From Oceanirhabdus seepicola (GTDB taxonomy: Bacteria; Bacillota; Clostridia; Clostridiales; Clostridiaceae), in assembly GCF_023684385.1 (NCBI RefSeq), contig NZ_JAGSOJ010000004.1:1-64000 (forward strand): a stretch of DNA of 64,000 nt, written 5' to 3'. Made by a program: the position numbers and the translations under genes. Below, one piece after another: positions 8,531 through 17,527 of the stretch. The notes beneath the pieces were generated by a model. It had not been told where the DNA came from. It did not search any database and saw only the letters and a list, made by a program, of their open reading frames with translations. Each line of letters opens with the position of its first letter. The first letter of the stretch is position 1.

Positions 8531-10752
8531 GACAATTCCTCCTTCGACAATTGTGAAAGGGCAATCTCTTGATAAGTCTCACAAGTCTTCATCAATTCTT
8601 CATGGGTACCTAAGCCCACCATCTTACCATCATCTAATACAATAATCTGCTCTGCTTTTTTAATGGTAGATATACGTTGTGCCACAATCAGCATAGTACT
8701 GTCTCCAGTTTTTTCTTTTAATGCTCTTCTTAGGGCTGAATCTGTTTTAAAGTCTAAAGCTGAAAAACTATCATCAAATATAAATATCTTTGGTTTTTTA
8801 GCAAGAGCTCTAGCAATTGATAGTCTTTGCTTTTGACCACCAGACACATTAGTTCCCCCTTGAGAAATCTCTGTGTCAAAACCTTCTGGTTTTTCATTTA
8901 TAAAATCCATTGCCTGAGCAATTTCAGCTGATTCTTTTAAATTTTCTGATGATGCATTCTCATCTCCATACTTTAAGTTTGATTCAATTGTTCCACTAAA
9001 TAAAGATGCTTTTTGAGGAACATATCCAATAACATCTCTCACTTCATGTTGAGTTAAATCACGAATATCAATATCATCAATTGTTACTTTACCACTTGTC
9101 ACATCATAGAAACGTGGTATTAAATTCATAAGAGTTGTTTTACCTGAACCTGTTGACCCAATAATAGCAGTTGTCTTTCCTGGTTCAGCTTTAAAGCTAA
9201 TCTTCTTTATCATATCTTCTTGAGCACCTGGGTATCTGAATGATACATCTTTAAATTCCACAACACCGTTTAAATCTTCATCAAAATGTTTTGGTTCCTT
9301 AGGATCTATAATAGTTGGTTCTGTTTCAAGTACTTCTGCAATACGCTGTGCAGATACTGACGCTCTTGGTATCATGATAAACATCATTGAAAGCATTAAG
9401 AAAGCAAAGATTATTTGTAATGCATATTGCATAAATGCCATCATATCACCAACTTGCATTGCTGAATCAGCAATTTGATGAGCTCCAACCCATACTATCA
9501 ATAAAGTTACACCATTCATAATTAAATTCATAGCTGGGAATAAAAATACCATTACTCTGTTAACAAATAAGTTTGTTTTTGTAAGATCTTCATTAGCTTT
9601 ATTAAACCGTTGTTCTTCAAACTTCTGTGTATTAAAGGCACGAATAACCATCATACCTGAAAGATTTTCTCTAGTAACCATATTCAAACGATCCACTAAT
9701 TTTTGTACCATTTTAAATTTGGGCAGCACTATTGAAAATAATATTGCTATCAATCCTAATAAAATTATCACAGCAATTGCAATAATCCATGACATAGAGC
9801 TATTTTTACTAGTTGCCTTAATTATTCCACCAATACCTATAATAGGAGCATAGAAAACCATACGTATCATAATCACCATTAAGGTTTGTATTTGAGTAAC
9901 ATCATTTGTACTTCTTGTAATTAAAGAAGCAGTTGAAAATTTATCAAATTCTCTATTTGAGAACCCCGATACTTTTGTGAATATATTTTTACGTAAGTTC
10001 CTACCTAATCCACCAGCTATTTTAGCTGCAATGAAACCAACAGTAATTGAACAAACTGCTCCAAGTAATGAAACCAGCAGCATTATACCACCAATTTTTA
10101 ATATATAATTTCTTTGTATCTTCTCTGTATCCATTCCTAAAACTTCATAATTCTTTTGTACTACACTAATACCAGCTTGGATTGTCATAGCTTCATCCAT
10201 CATTTCAAACTGTTTACTAGCGCCTTCCATCATTTGATTTCTCTGTTCCACAGGCATTTGACCTAAGACAACAAATAAATCTGTACCTGCTGGAATTTTC
10301 ATGCCGTTAATCTCAATATCTCCACCATTGGCATCATCCATCATCTTGTTTATGCCCTCTACAGATAACAATGCTTTTGCCATTATTGGATTTAATTCAT
10401 TAACTTCTGATTTATCAATATCTTTTAAAGTATAGATTACTTCTCCATCTAAGTTTGGATAAGTTTCTAAATAATCCTCATATTCTCTATCAGATGGATT
10501 AATTAAATCGTAACTATTATTTACTTTTTCCTTATTATCTTCATTTAAAAACAATATTAGTTTATCCATATCACTTTGCTTAAGAATATTCGGAACTGCG
10601 TGTTCCACTCCACCCTGTTGAATCCCTGTATTCACAATATTAGACATGTAATCTGGTAAAGCCAAATCAGTCATAGCTTGTGCATATAGGAGTCCAATTG
10701 CAACAAGGAGTGGTAGGATAAACGGTTTTAGAAATTTTACAAGTTTGTGCAT
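8527..10752 (-). CDS. Heterodimeric ABC exporter, subunit with degenerate ATPase site and large extracytoplasmic insert
   Basis: The 741-aa half transporter has Walker A IGSTGSGKTT and signature VSGGQ. Its Walker B reads IFIFDDSFSALD, with Asp in place of the catalytic Glu, and its switch reads IVAQRIST, with Gln in place of His. These changes mark the degenerate partner in heterodimeric exporters of the TM287/288 type. Between the first helix (about 10-30) and the second (about 220-245) lies a soluble insert of about 170 residues, where the usual loop is short. GGAG lies about 11 nt before the start. It is 8 nt downstream of marR and overlaps the next subunit. Confidence 0.9.
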   Translation of the reverse strand: MHKLVKFLKPFILPLLVAIGLLYAQAMTDLALPDYMSNIVNTGIQQGGVEHAVPNILKQSDMDKLILFLNEDNKEKVNNSYDLINPSDREYEDYLETYPNLDGEVIYTLKDIDKSEVNELNPIMAKALLSVEGINKMMDDANGGDIEINGMKIPAGTDLFVVLGQMPVEQRNQMMEGASKQFEMMDEAMTIQAGISVVQKNYEVLGMDTEKIQRNYILKIGGIMLLVSLLGAVCSITVGFIAAKIAGGLGRNLRKNIFTKVSGFSNREFDKFSTASLITRSTNDVTQIQTLMVIMIRMVFYAPIIGIGGIIKATSKNSSMSWIIAIAVIILLGLIAILFSIVLPKFKMVQKLVDRLNMVTRENLSGMMVIRAFNTQKFEEQRFNKANEDLTKTNLFVNRVMVFLFPAMNLIMNGVTLLIVWVGAHQIADSAMQVGDMMAFMQYALQIIFAFLMLSMMFIMIPRASVSAQRIAEVLETEPTIIDPKEPKHFDEDLNGVVEFKDVSFRYPGAQEDMIKKISFKAEPGKTTAIIGSTGSGKTTLMNLIPRFYDVTSGKVTIDDIDIRDLTQHEVRDVIGYVPQKASLFSGTIESNLKYGDENASSENLKESAEIAQAMDFINEKPEGFDTEISQGGTNVSGGQKQRLSIARALAKKPKIFIFDDSFSALDFKTDSALRRALKEKTGDSTMLIVAQRISTIKKAEQIIVLDDGKMVGLGTHEELMKTCETYQEIALSQLSKEELS

Positions 10753-10760
10753 ATTGTTAT

Positions 10761-11228
10761 CTACTCCTCACTATTATTATCATCCTTAACTCTATTTAAT
10801 AATTTGTCTAAAATATCTAGCCCTATTAAAACTTTCTCTTCCTCTTCTGGTGTAGCAAGTTTCAAAACAGTTGATAAACTATCTTCTACAGTCTTAAACC
10901 TTTTTTCAGCTTCTTTTCTAAAGCTTTCAGTTACATCCACCATTACAACTCTACGATCTTCTTCACTTCTTTTTCTTTCCACAAATTTATTCTTTTCTAG
11001 TCGGTCAATAATGCCTGAAACAGTGCTGTTAGATAAAGCCATTTCTTCACTCAAATCACTTATTTTCATTTGCCCCTTACGTACCAATATTCCAATCAGC
11101 ATACCTTGTGGTGCTGTTAAGTTAAGATCTTTGAATCTCTTGTGAAAATTATGTTTTAAAGATTCTTTTACACTTTTGATACTCCTTATAATTTCATAAC
11201 TTTTGTCTAAATCTTTTATAATACTCAC
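10761..11228 (-). CDS. MarR family transcriptional regulator
   Basis: The protein of about 155 aa has a winged helix at about residues 35-100: LTAPQGMLIGILVRKGQ, then SDLSEEMALSNSTVSGIIDR as recognition region and the wing KRSEEDRRVV. Long dimerisation helices lie at both ends. The start is uncertain. The GTG at 11228 overlaps the only SD-like run (AAGAAGGTG), so initiation may use a rare codon just downstream. It is the first gene of the operon with the two ABC subunits. Five 15-bp repeats directly upstream are its likely operators, giving autoregulation. Confidence 0.85.
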   Translation of the reverse strand: MSIIKDLDKSYEIIRSIKSVKESLKHNFHKRFKDLNLTAPQGMLIGILVRKGQMKISDLSEEMALSNSTVSGIIDRLEKNKFVERKRSEEDRRVVMVDVTESFRKEAEKRFKTVEDSLSTVLKLATPEEEEKVLIGLDILDKLLNRVKDDNNSEE

Positions 11229-11257
11229 CTTCTTTAAGTTTATTTAGCATTAATTTT

Positions 11258-11332
11258 TTTCATATGCAATTATTTCGTATGCAATTGTTTCGCATACAAT
11301 TATTTCGTATACAATTGTTTCGTATGCTAAAT
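11258..11332. repeat. 15-bp tandem repeat array upstream of marR (putative operator array)
   Basis: Four complete head-to-tail 15-bp units TTTC(A/G)(T/C)AT(G/A)CAATT(A/G) lie at 11258, 11273, 11288 and 11303, followed by a partial fifth unit at 11318. The set is bracketed by the inverted pair TTTAGCAT (11243-11250) and ATGCTAAA (11324-11331). It lies 30-105 nt before the marR start, where the promoter must be, so multiple MarR binding is the simplest reading. Confidence 0.7.
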
Positions 11333-11777
11333 ATATTTTATTCTTTATTCTGCTATGTGTAAATGCTTTTTCGAGATTTTTACATAAAATTCATTTTTAT
11401 TTACATTTACTATATATTTTAAGTTTTATTTAATTATTTTACGTATGACTTACTAATTTGTACAATTTCCAAAATTGTTTTATTAAGTCCACCCCTTCCA
11501 CATTTCGTCATTTATTTACATGATATACTCTTTGTGATAATATATAACCATAATACTTTTATAATCAAACTATAAGTATATCAAACAATTAATATACCTT
11601 ATGTATGGTGTAAATTTAATCTAAATACTATATATAGTATAAAACTTTTAATTATAACACTTATGTTATTTGATTCTTACATAAGAATAGATTCTATTAT
11701 TTAGGATCAACTTTTAATTTTTATAATTATTTTTAATTTAACACTACTTTTGATTATAAAAAACTAAGGAGGTTTTT
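11333..11777. other. Intergenic stretch
   Basis: This is very AT-rich DNA between the divergent marR and chemotaxis-receptor genes. It must hold the receptor promoter. I see no further gene, hairpin or strong consensus promoter in it. Confidence 0.4.
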
Positions 11778-13823
11778 ATGGGTAATTTTTCATTAACAAA
11801 AAAGATGATGGCTTACTTTATATCAACTATATCAATTGCATTCACTATTTTCTTTTTAATAACTACATACAATTCTCTAAAAATCATTAATGAAGAAACC
11901 AGTGAAAAGCTTTCAATTACAGCTACTCAAGCCACGGATAGAATAAATTCTTTTCTATTAGAACAGAGAGTTAAAACAGAAATAATAGCTGATAGCGTAC
12001 AAGCTTCCTATGATAATTTAAACCAGGATAATTTCAAAAATATACTTGAAAAATCCATCTCAGAAAATGACAATACCTTTGGAATGGGTATCTGGTTCGA
12101 ACCAAGTATTTATAAAAACAAGGAATACTTTGCTCCTTATGGATATAGGGCTGAAGGTACTATATCTTATATGGACTATAGTAATGATTTCAAAGCATAT
12201 AAAGATGAAAGCTGGTATATCCTAGGAAAAAACAAAGATAGAATTGCTGCTTGGAGCGATATATACGAAGATACTTCTGTAAATGTTACCATGATTACTG
12301 TTACAGTTCCAATGTATGAAAACAATACTTTTATAGGTAATATTACTGCTGATGTTGATTTAAATAGCTTATCAAAAACGATAGAGTCTTTAAATGTAGG
12401 AGATAATGGACACGCTTTCCTCTTAGATGCTAATGGAACATACCTAGCTGATAGTAATATTGAGAAAGTTACCAAAGGTATAAATATTTCTGCTGATACC
12501 ACAGCTGGACTCGCTGAAAATTCATCAGAAATTCTTCAAAAGAGAACAGGAAACCTCTCCTTTGATGATAATGGAATAAAAAGCCAGTTGTACTATGCAA
12601 GTGTTCCTGAAACTAATTGGATTATAGGGATTGTACTCCCTCAAAGGGAAGTTTATAAGAAGTTAATAGGACTGATTGCAACCTTAGCTATTACTGCCTT
12701 GGTATCTATCCTTTCAATAATATTATTAATTATTTTTATTTCACGTAAGATAACTAAAGGAATTATCAATGTTAGTAAACTATCAGAATCTATGGCTACA
12801 GGGGATTTGACTTATAAGATTAATGTTAAAAGCAACGATGAAATAGGTCTTATGGCTAATAATTTTAATGATATGTCTGATAAAATAAATACAATTATTA
12901 AGAAAGTTGAAGGCATACTAAAGGATGTACTTCATTCTGCAAATGATTTATCTAGTATCGCACAAGATACACAAAAAGAAACTGAAATCATTTCAAATGC
13001 TATAGTGAATGTGGCTGAAGGTGCTGCATCTCAGGATAATATTCTATCTGATTCTGTTGAATCTGCTAACGAGATGAATAACGGTGTGGAACAAATTGCA
13101 AATAACATGCAGGAAATTCTAGCTTTTGCTCAAGAAACATCAGATATCTCAAATACAAATACTAAAGATATTGTTAAAGTAATTGAAAACATGGATGAGA
13201 TAAATAAAAGCACTTTAGAATCATCTTCAGGAATCCATAAACTTAGCGCTATGTCAAATGAGATTGGAAATATAATATCATTGATTACTGATATTGCCGA
13301 ACAAACAAATCTTCTAGCTCTTAATGCAGCTATTGAAGCTGCTCGTGCCGGAGAGCATGGTAGAGGCTTTGCAGTTGTTGCTGATGAAGTAAAAAAACTA
13401 GCAGAACAATCCAGTGGCGCTACATTAAATGTAAGTAAACTCATAGGAGATATACAATCTGAGATTGAGAATGTTGTTAACTCAATGGACAAAGGTACCT
13501 CTATTGTGCAAGAAGGAACTGCTCTTGTTCGCAACTCAGAGAAAGCATTTGTAGATATAAACTTAGCAATATCAAAGATTTTTGATCAAATACACGAAAT
13601 TTCCTCAGTTACAGAGGAACTGTATGCTACAAGTTCAAATGTGAGCGATGGTATGATAAGTATCTCAGATATTTCAAAAGAAGCAATCGCTAATACGGAA
13701 GAAGTATCTAGTAATACTGAAGAACTTCTTGCTTCAATGAACTTAGTTTCAGAATCTGCTGATAAACTAACAGCGCTCTCAAATGATATAAAAGAAGCCT
13801 TTTCTTTCTTTAAAACTAAATAA
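11778..13823 (+). CDS. Methyl-accepting chemotaxis protein with dCache-type sensor
   Basis: The 681-aa receptor has one membrane helix near residues 12-32, then an extracellular sensor of about 260 residues. The sensor motifs (YSDFKAYKDESWY-like and ITVTVPMYENNTFIGNITADVD) fit a double Cache domain, which usually binds small ligands such as amino acids. A second helix lies at about 297-320, followed by HAMP and a long signalling coiled coil. The tip EQTNLLALNAAIEAARAGEH and FAVVADEVKKLAE is the conserved hairpin that contacts CheW/CheA. The start has AGGAGG 7 nt upstream. It is a single-gene unit closed by a shared terminator. The ligand is unknown. Confidence 0.93.
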   Translation: MGNFSLTKKMMAYFISTISIAFTIFFLITTYNSLKIINEETSEKLSITATQATDRINSFLLEQRVKTEIIADSVQASYDNLNQDNFKNILEKSISENDNTFGMGIWFEPSIYKNKEYFAPYGYRAEGTISYMDYSNDFKAYKDESWYILGKNKDRIAAWSDIYEDTSVNVTMITVTVPMYENNTFIGNITADVDLNSLSKTIESLNVGDNGHAFLLDANGTYLADSNIEKVTKGINISADTTAGLAENSSEILQKRTGNLSFDDNGIKSQLYYASVPETNWIIGIVLPQREVYKKLIGLIATLAITALVSILSIILLIIFISRKITKGIINVSKLSESMATGDLTYKINVKSNDEIGLMANNFNDMSDKINTIIKKVEGILKDVLHSANDLSSIAQDTQKETEIISNAIVNVAEGAASQDNILSDSVESANEMNNGVEQIANNMQEILAFAQETSDISNTNTKDIVKVIENMDEINKSTLESSSGIHKLSAMSNEIGNIISLITDIAEQTNLLALNAAIEAARAGEHGRGFAVVADEVKKLAEQSSGATLNVSKLIGDIQSEIENVVNSMDKGTSIVQEGTALVRNSEKAFVDINLAISKIFDQIHEISSVTEELYATSSNVSDGMISISDISKEAIANTEEVSSNTEELLASMNLVSESADKLTALSNDIKEAFSFFKTK

Positions 13824-13826
13824 AAA

Positions 13827-13886
13827 ATTAAAACCCAAGGTTGATTCATATGGCGTATAACGCTATTTTCATCCTTGGGCTTTAAT
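13827..13886. terminator. Bidirectional terminator
   Basis: The stem CCCAAGG/CCTTGGG is flanked by A residues on the left and T residues on the right. It carries an inner GCGTATAACGC hairpin. It lies between the convergent chemotaxis-receptor gene and the 110-aa gene, so it can serve both. Confidence 0.75.
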
Positions 13887-13918
13887 TTATGTTGTTATAT
13901 CTAAGGCACATTGATATT

Positions 13919-14251
13919 TTAGTAAATATCAACTTCTCCATCATCTAATCTTTCACTTATTGTTTCATTTATAATACTTATTAATTCTTCTCTAGTCATA
14001 TCTCCAATACTAACGTCTTGATTTTCTCCTTTTAATTCGGTTTCAAAATCATTCAATAAATATTCCTGTGCTTTATGTAATCTTTTCTTAATAATTGATT
14101 GTTTTATATATACTTCCCCATCTTTCTCAATACAATAATCTTCATTAAGGGAGCCATCATCATGAACATCAATTATACTAATAGGAAATATTGTATTATT
14201 ATAAATATGGTCTTTAATATATTCAATTTGCTTTTCTGTAAAATCTCTCAC
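13919..14251 (-). CDS. Hypothetical protein, 110 aa
   Basis: I do not recognise this protein. It starts at a GTG with AAGGAGAGG 6 nt upstream. It is acidic and soluble. The N-terminus reads RDFTEKQIEYIKDHIYNN, the middle is beta-like (ISIIDVHDDGSL, then KDGEVYIKQSIIKK), and the C-terminal helix is rich in Glu and Asp. There are no membrane segments. It is a single gene between two plus-strand genes and ends at a bidirectional terminator. Confidence 0.65.
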   Translation of the reverse strand: MRDFTEKQIEYIKDHIYNNTIFPISIIDVHDDGSLNEDYCIEKDGEVYIKQSIIKKRLHKAQEYLLNDFETELKGENQDVSIGDMTREELISIINETISERLDDGEVDIY

Positions 14252-14370
14252 TCTTATCCTCTCCTTAAATCATTGTCTTTCAGCTCTACATAAAGTTCTT
14301 TTTATTTTCTTTTGTTACATTGGTATTCTTTGCAATTATAGTCACTAATATTCAATAAAAATAAAAAAAA

Positions 14371-14394
14371 GCCACGCGCTACGTGCCTTGAAAA
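14371..14394 (-). terminator. Orphan minus-strand terminator-like hairpin
   Basis: On the minus strand AGGCACG/CGTGGCT, with one mismatch, is followed by eight or more T residues. No annotated gene ends here. The 110-aa gene starts about 120 nt downstream and the araC-type gene diverges upstream. It may end a short untranslated minus-strand RNA. Confidence 0.4.
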
Positions 14395-14492
14395 CAAATA
14401 CACTAATCAATAATCATATGTTGCATACACTTAGCAATTTTTATCAGTTCATTTTTTTATAAAAGTGATACAATTAATGTGGGGGTGGAAGA

Positions 14493-15356
14493 ATGGATTA
14501 TATAGATCACATACAGATGGCCATTGTGTATATAGAAGATAACCTAAAAAACAAGATAAATTTAACTGATTGCGCAAAAGTATCAGGTTATTCTGATTAT
14601 CATTTTTTAAGAATATTTAAAGAATCAACAGGAATAACGCCCGGGAAATATATAAAGCGAAGAAGAATCAGTGAGGTTGCAAAACTCATAATGATAGATC
14701 ACTCCTATATGTTCAAAGCTGCATATGAGTATGGTTTTAACTCCTATGAAAATTTTCTTCGCGCTTTCAAGAATGAGCATCATGTTACCCCCATTGAATA
14801 TAAGTTAAATGATAACAGTCTACACCTTTATAACAAAATAGATCTGTACAAACTAAGAGATGAAAGAAATAATCTTTCCCCTAAACCACGAATAATCCAA
14901 TTAGCTCCCATTCATCTATATGGATACCTCCATAAGTCATCCTTTAAAACCTCACTTAAGGATGTACCTACATTTTGGAACAGGTATAATTGCGGTAGAT
15001 TAGGAGAGAAGCTACTTCCTCAGGCAGACAATACTAGAAGATATGATTATGGAGTAGCAATAGTCAATCATGAAAATGAATCATTTGAATATTTCATAGG
15101 TGTTGAGAGTTGTGAGAATATACCTAATACTGATCATATTACACTCCCAGCTGGGACCTATGTTTCATTTACGACCCCTACTGCAGATAGTTTTACTTTT
15201 GTTGATACCATCCATAGAACATGGAAGTATATAAATGAGTGGTTCAGAACAAGTGATTATATTAAACTCAAAGGATATGAATTTGAAAGATACTGTGAAA
15301 AAAGTTACACATATAGCGAAGAAATATTAATACCAGTTAAGAAAAAGGAGAGATAA
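14493..15356 (+). CDS. AraC family regulator with GyrI-like effector-binding domain
   Basis: The 287-aa protein has an N-terminal AraC double helix-turn-helix (about residues 1-105, with VSGYSDYHFLRIFKESTG and AYEYGFNSYENFLRAFK) and a C-terminal domain of about 160 residues. That domain resembles the GyrI/Rob-type small-molecule binding fold (DYGVAIVNHEN, then LPAGTYVSFTTP). This layout is typical of drug-sensing activators. GGGGTGGA lies just before the ATG. The next full gene of its original operon, a BtrH-like protein, is now separated from it by a duplication (see 15326-16620). Confidence 0.88.
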   Translation: MDYIDHIQMAIVYIEDNLKNKINLTDCAKVSGYSDYHFLRIFKESTGITPGKYIKRRRISEVAKLIMIDHSYMFKAAYEYGFNSYENFLRAFKNEHHVTPIEYKLNDNSLHLYNKIDLYKLRDERNNLSPKPRIIQLAPIHLYGYLHKSSFKTSLKDVPTFWNRYNCGRLGEKLLPQADNTRRYDYGVAIVNHENESFEYFIGVESCENIPNTDHITLPAGTYVSFTTPTADSFTFVDTIHRTWKYINEWFRTSDYIKLKGYEFERYCEKSYTYSEEILIPVKKKER

Positions 15357-15358
15357 TA

Positions 15359-15502
15359 ATGGAAAACTTAAAACTATCATGGGGTGATGGAATATTTAAC
15401 CCTTATCTTCCTCTAACCCTATACCAATCTACTCCATATGGACAATATGCATACCTAGCAACTATGCTAATAAAGCAAAATATAATTAACAATTTTTATT
15501 AA
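15359..15502 (+). pseudogene. Truncated copy of the 5' end of the 316-aa gene
   Basis: This 47-codon frame begins MENLKLSWGDGIFNP, matching the first 15 residues of the full gene at 16577 (MENLKLSWDDGIFDP) with two changes. It then runs into unrelated sequence and stops. Its ribosome binding site is intact (AGGAGAG), so a short peptide might be made. It is best read as a duplication remnant. Confidence 0.7.
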
Positions 15503-15529
15503 TACCAGTTAAGAAAGGATAGGACACTT

Positions 15530-16555
15530 ATGAGTTTTTTTGAACAATATGGTAAAGTGCTTCAAGAATTATATGACATATCAAATCCAATAATTAAATA
15601 TAAAATTGATAAGGAATTTTATGGAAAAGATAATATATCAATCGAGCAATATATTTCATTTGAAGACTCTTCAATTAAATATTGGTTGAACACATATAAT
15701 AGCGATAAAATCCATGGCAGAGAGGACTGTGCATATGAAAATTCCATAGCTAAGTTATTGGAGTATGGTCTTACAAAAAATGATCAAACATTTAACCAAC
15801 TATTTAGCATTTTGTTAGAAGATGAACATTGGAAAGTAGATACTTCATTTGAAGGAATTTTAATGAAAACAGTAAAATACCCATTCTTAATCCGTGCCGG
15901 TTATTACGATAACAAACATATTAATAGTTATTTCCATGATAGACTTCAAAAGATTGAAAAGGCAATTGAAACGTATGGATATGATTTTAAAGATATTAAT
16001 AATAAAATACCTCAAAAGTATAAAGATCAGTTCATTTTTAAATTTAATAATAAATTAGAATCATTACCTACTTTTTACGATTTATATGCCTTTGCTTTTT
16101 ATCCACACAATAATGCAGATACTACTAGACGAATCGAGAAAATAGTTCAATATTTACTAGATGAAAAATTTCAAAATATCCCTAAAAAAGCCTATATACA
16201 CGACATTGAAAAGAAAAGGTATTATGCAGCTGGAAATGTTTATCATGCATGTATGATAGAAGAACGTAAGCTATTAACAATTTTTTTATTATCTCATTTT
16301 AAAACAGTAGGCGGAAATGACCTTTTTATGAATGAATTAAAGAAATTACTATCTTATCGTTGTCACGATGGATTCTATGAGTTTGATAAATCACTAATCA
16401 AGGAAAAGAAAGATGGTTATTATATATATTCAGGTAGTCATATGGGATTGGGCGAAAAAAGAAGTAATACGAATTGGAGAAAGATAGAATCAACTTTTTG
16501 GATGCTAAAAATATTATTAAACCTAGAAACTAATAATATAGAGGTACTACCCTAA
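15530..16555 (+). CDS. Hypothetical helical protein, 341 aa
   Basis: I do not recognise this family with confidence. The protein is soluble and helix-rich, with recurring pairs of amphipathic helices and motifs such as FWMLKILLNLE at the C-terminus. This is compatible with an alpha/alpha-toroid fold like that of prenyltransferase or lanthionine-cyclase relatives, but no catalytic motif is clear. The start has a weak site, AAGGAT followed by GACACTT. Direct repeats flank the gene and its neighbours on both sides are copies of one gene, so it looks like an inserted cargo gene. Confidence 0.65.
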   Translation: MSFFEQYGKVLQELYDISNPIIKYKIDKEFYGKDNISIEQYISFEDSSIKYWLNTYNSDKIHGREDCAYENSIAKLLEYGLTKNDQTFNQLFSILLEDEHWKVDTSFEGILMKTVKYPFLIRAGYYDNKHINSYFHDRLQKIEKAIETYGYDFKDINNKIPQKYKDQFIFKFNNKLESLPTFYDLYAFAFYPHNNADTTRRIEKIVQYLLDEKFQNIPKKAYIHDIEKKRYYAAGNVYHACMIEERKLLTIFLLSHFKTVGGNDLFMNELKKLLSYRCHDGFYEFDKSLIKEKKDGYYIYSGSHMGLGEKRSNTNWRKIESTFWMLKILLNLETNNIEVLP

Positions 16556-16576
16556 ATATATTAAGGAGAGATAATA

Positions 16577-17527
16577 ATGGAAAACTTAAAACTATCATGG
16601 GATGATGGAATATTTGACCCTACTGGTTTCCTTCACTCATTTATTAAATCAATGGCATTATCATTGAACTTTAGCAACTTAACAACTTCACCTGAAGATA
16701 TTGTTGCCACAACAGGATTTGCCTTTAGAATGTGGGTTCATAAAAACCTATGCCCAAGTGCAATGAGCATATTTGATTTCTCATTATGTAAAAGCACCCT
16801 TGAGAGCGCTGGGTTCTCATGCCACCATATAAGCAGATTATGGAATGAAGAAAATCTTGAACACTCAAGAAGAACAGAATCAGTACAATCTATAAAGAAC
16901 TCATTAGATGATAATATTCCTCCTGTAGTGTGGGATGTTGGGATTCCTGAATGGGGCCTTATCACAGGGTATAATGATGTTTCTGAGAAGTTCACATACC
17001 TCTCTATAACTGGAAGTATTGATGAAATGGATTATGATAATCTAGGACGAGGTGAAATCCCTATCCTCTCAGTGACAATTCCCACAGGAGTGACTGATAA
17101 GAGTGAAATAGATATCCTTAAAGATACAATTAAAATAATTATTGAACACGCAGATGGGAAAGAGTGGTGCGATGAGAATGCCTCTGGTCTTAAATCGTAT
17201 GATCTATTAATTGATTACATCACCAATACACCAAATGAATCTCTAGATGATTTTTCAATGAAATATTACCTAGGTACTTATGCTTCTTTAAGATATTATG
17301 CTTGGAGATACATGGATAAAATGAGCTCACTATGTACTGAACTGAACTCAGTAGCTAAGGGTTATAAAAAGGTTTATGAGTTATTGAAGTCAACATATGA
17401 AGTAATAGTTGAATCATCTAATGTTAGCGATATTAGAAACACCATAATATCTAATATTTCTAATGCTAGAGATGAAGAGACTCAGTGCGTGGAGATGCTT
17501 AAAACAAATGGAGAATTGATAATGTAG
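16577..17527 (+). CDS. BtrH-N-terminal-like hypothetical protein, 316 aa
   Basis: The soluble 316-aa protein has a segment, about residues 40-75, that reads TTGFAFRMWVHKNLCPSAMS. This resembles the AFR...CPS motif of the butirosin BtrH N-terminal (papain-like) family, with Cys-66 or nearby as a possible nucleophile. The downstream part PPVVWDVGIPEWGLITGYND fits the same fold. The C-terminal 120 residues are helical. AAGGAGAG precedes the ATG. It probably belonged to one unit with the AraC regulator before the insertion. The last codons (ELIM and stop) are made of the 7-bp iterons of repeat copy A, so the true C-terminus may have been replaced. The function is unknown. Confidence 0.6.
   Translation: MENLKLSWDDGIFDPTGFLHSFIKSMALSLNFSNLTTSPEDIVATTGFAFRMWVHKNLCPSAMSIFDFSLCKSTLESAGFSCHHISRLWNEENLEHSRRTESVQSIKNSLDDNIPPVVWDVGIPEWGLITGYNDVSEKFTYLSITGSIDEMDYDNLGRGEIPILSVTIPTGVTDKSEIDILKDTIKIIIEHADGKEWCDENASGLKSYDLLIDYITNTPNESLDDFSMKYYLGTYASLRYYAWRYMDKMSSLCTELNSVAKGYKKVYELLKSTYEVIVESSNVSDIRNTIISNISNARDEETQCVEMLKTNGELIM

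Larger units (their letters stand above)
15326..16620 (+). repeat. Two interleaved direct repeats bracketing the 341-aa gene
   Basis: Repeat X (TATTAATACCAGTTAAGAAA) occurs at the end of the araC gene (about 15326) and again at about 15497. Repeat Y is about 57 nt and nearly identical, beginning AAGGAGAGATAATAATGGAA; it occurs at about 15345 and about 16563. The order X-Y-fragment-X-gene-Y implies that the 341-aa gene entered, with duplication, between the araC gene and its former neighbour. The copies differ at two or so positions, so the event is recent. Confidence 0.75.

Noticed and set aside
13130..13534. Minus-strand frames inside the chemotaxis receptor genes
   Set aside because: They are shadows of the conserved signalling domain in the opposite strand.
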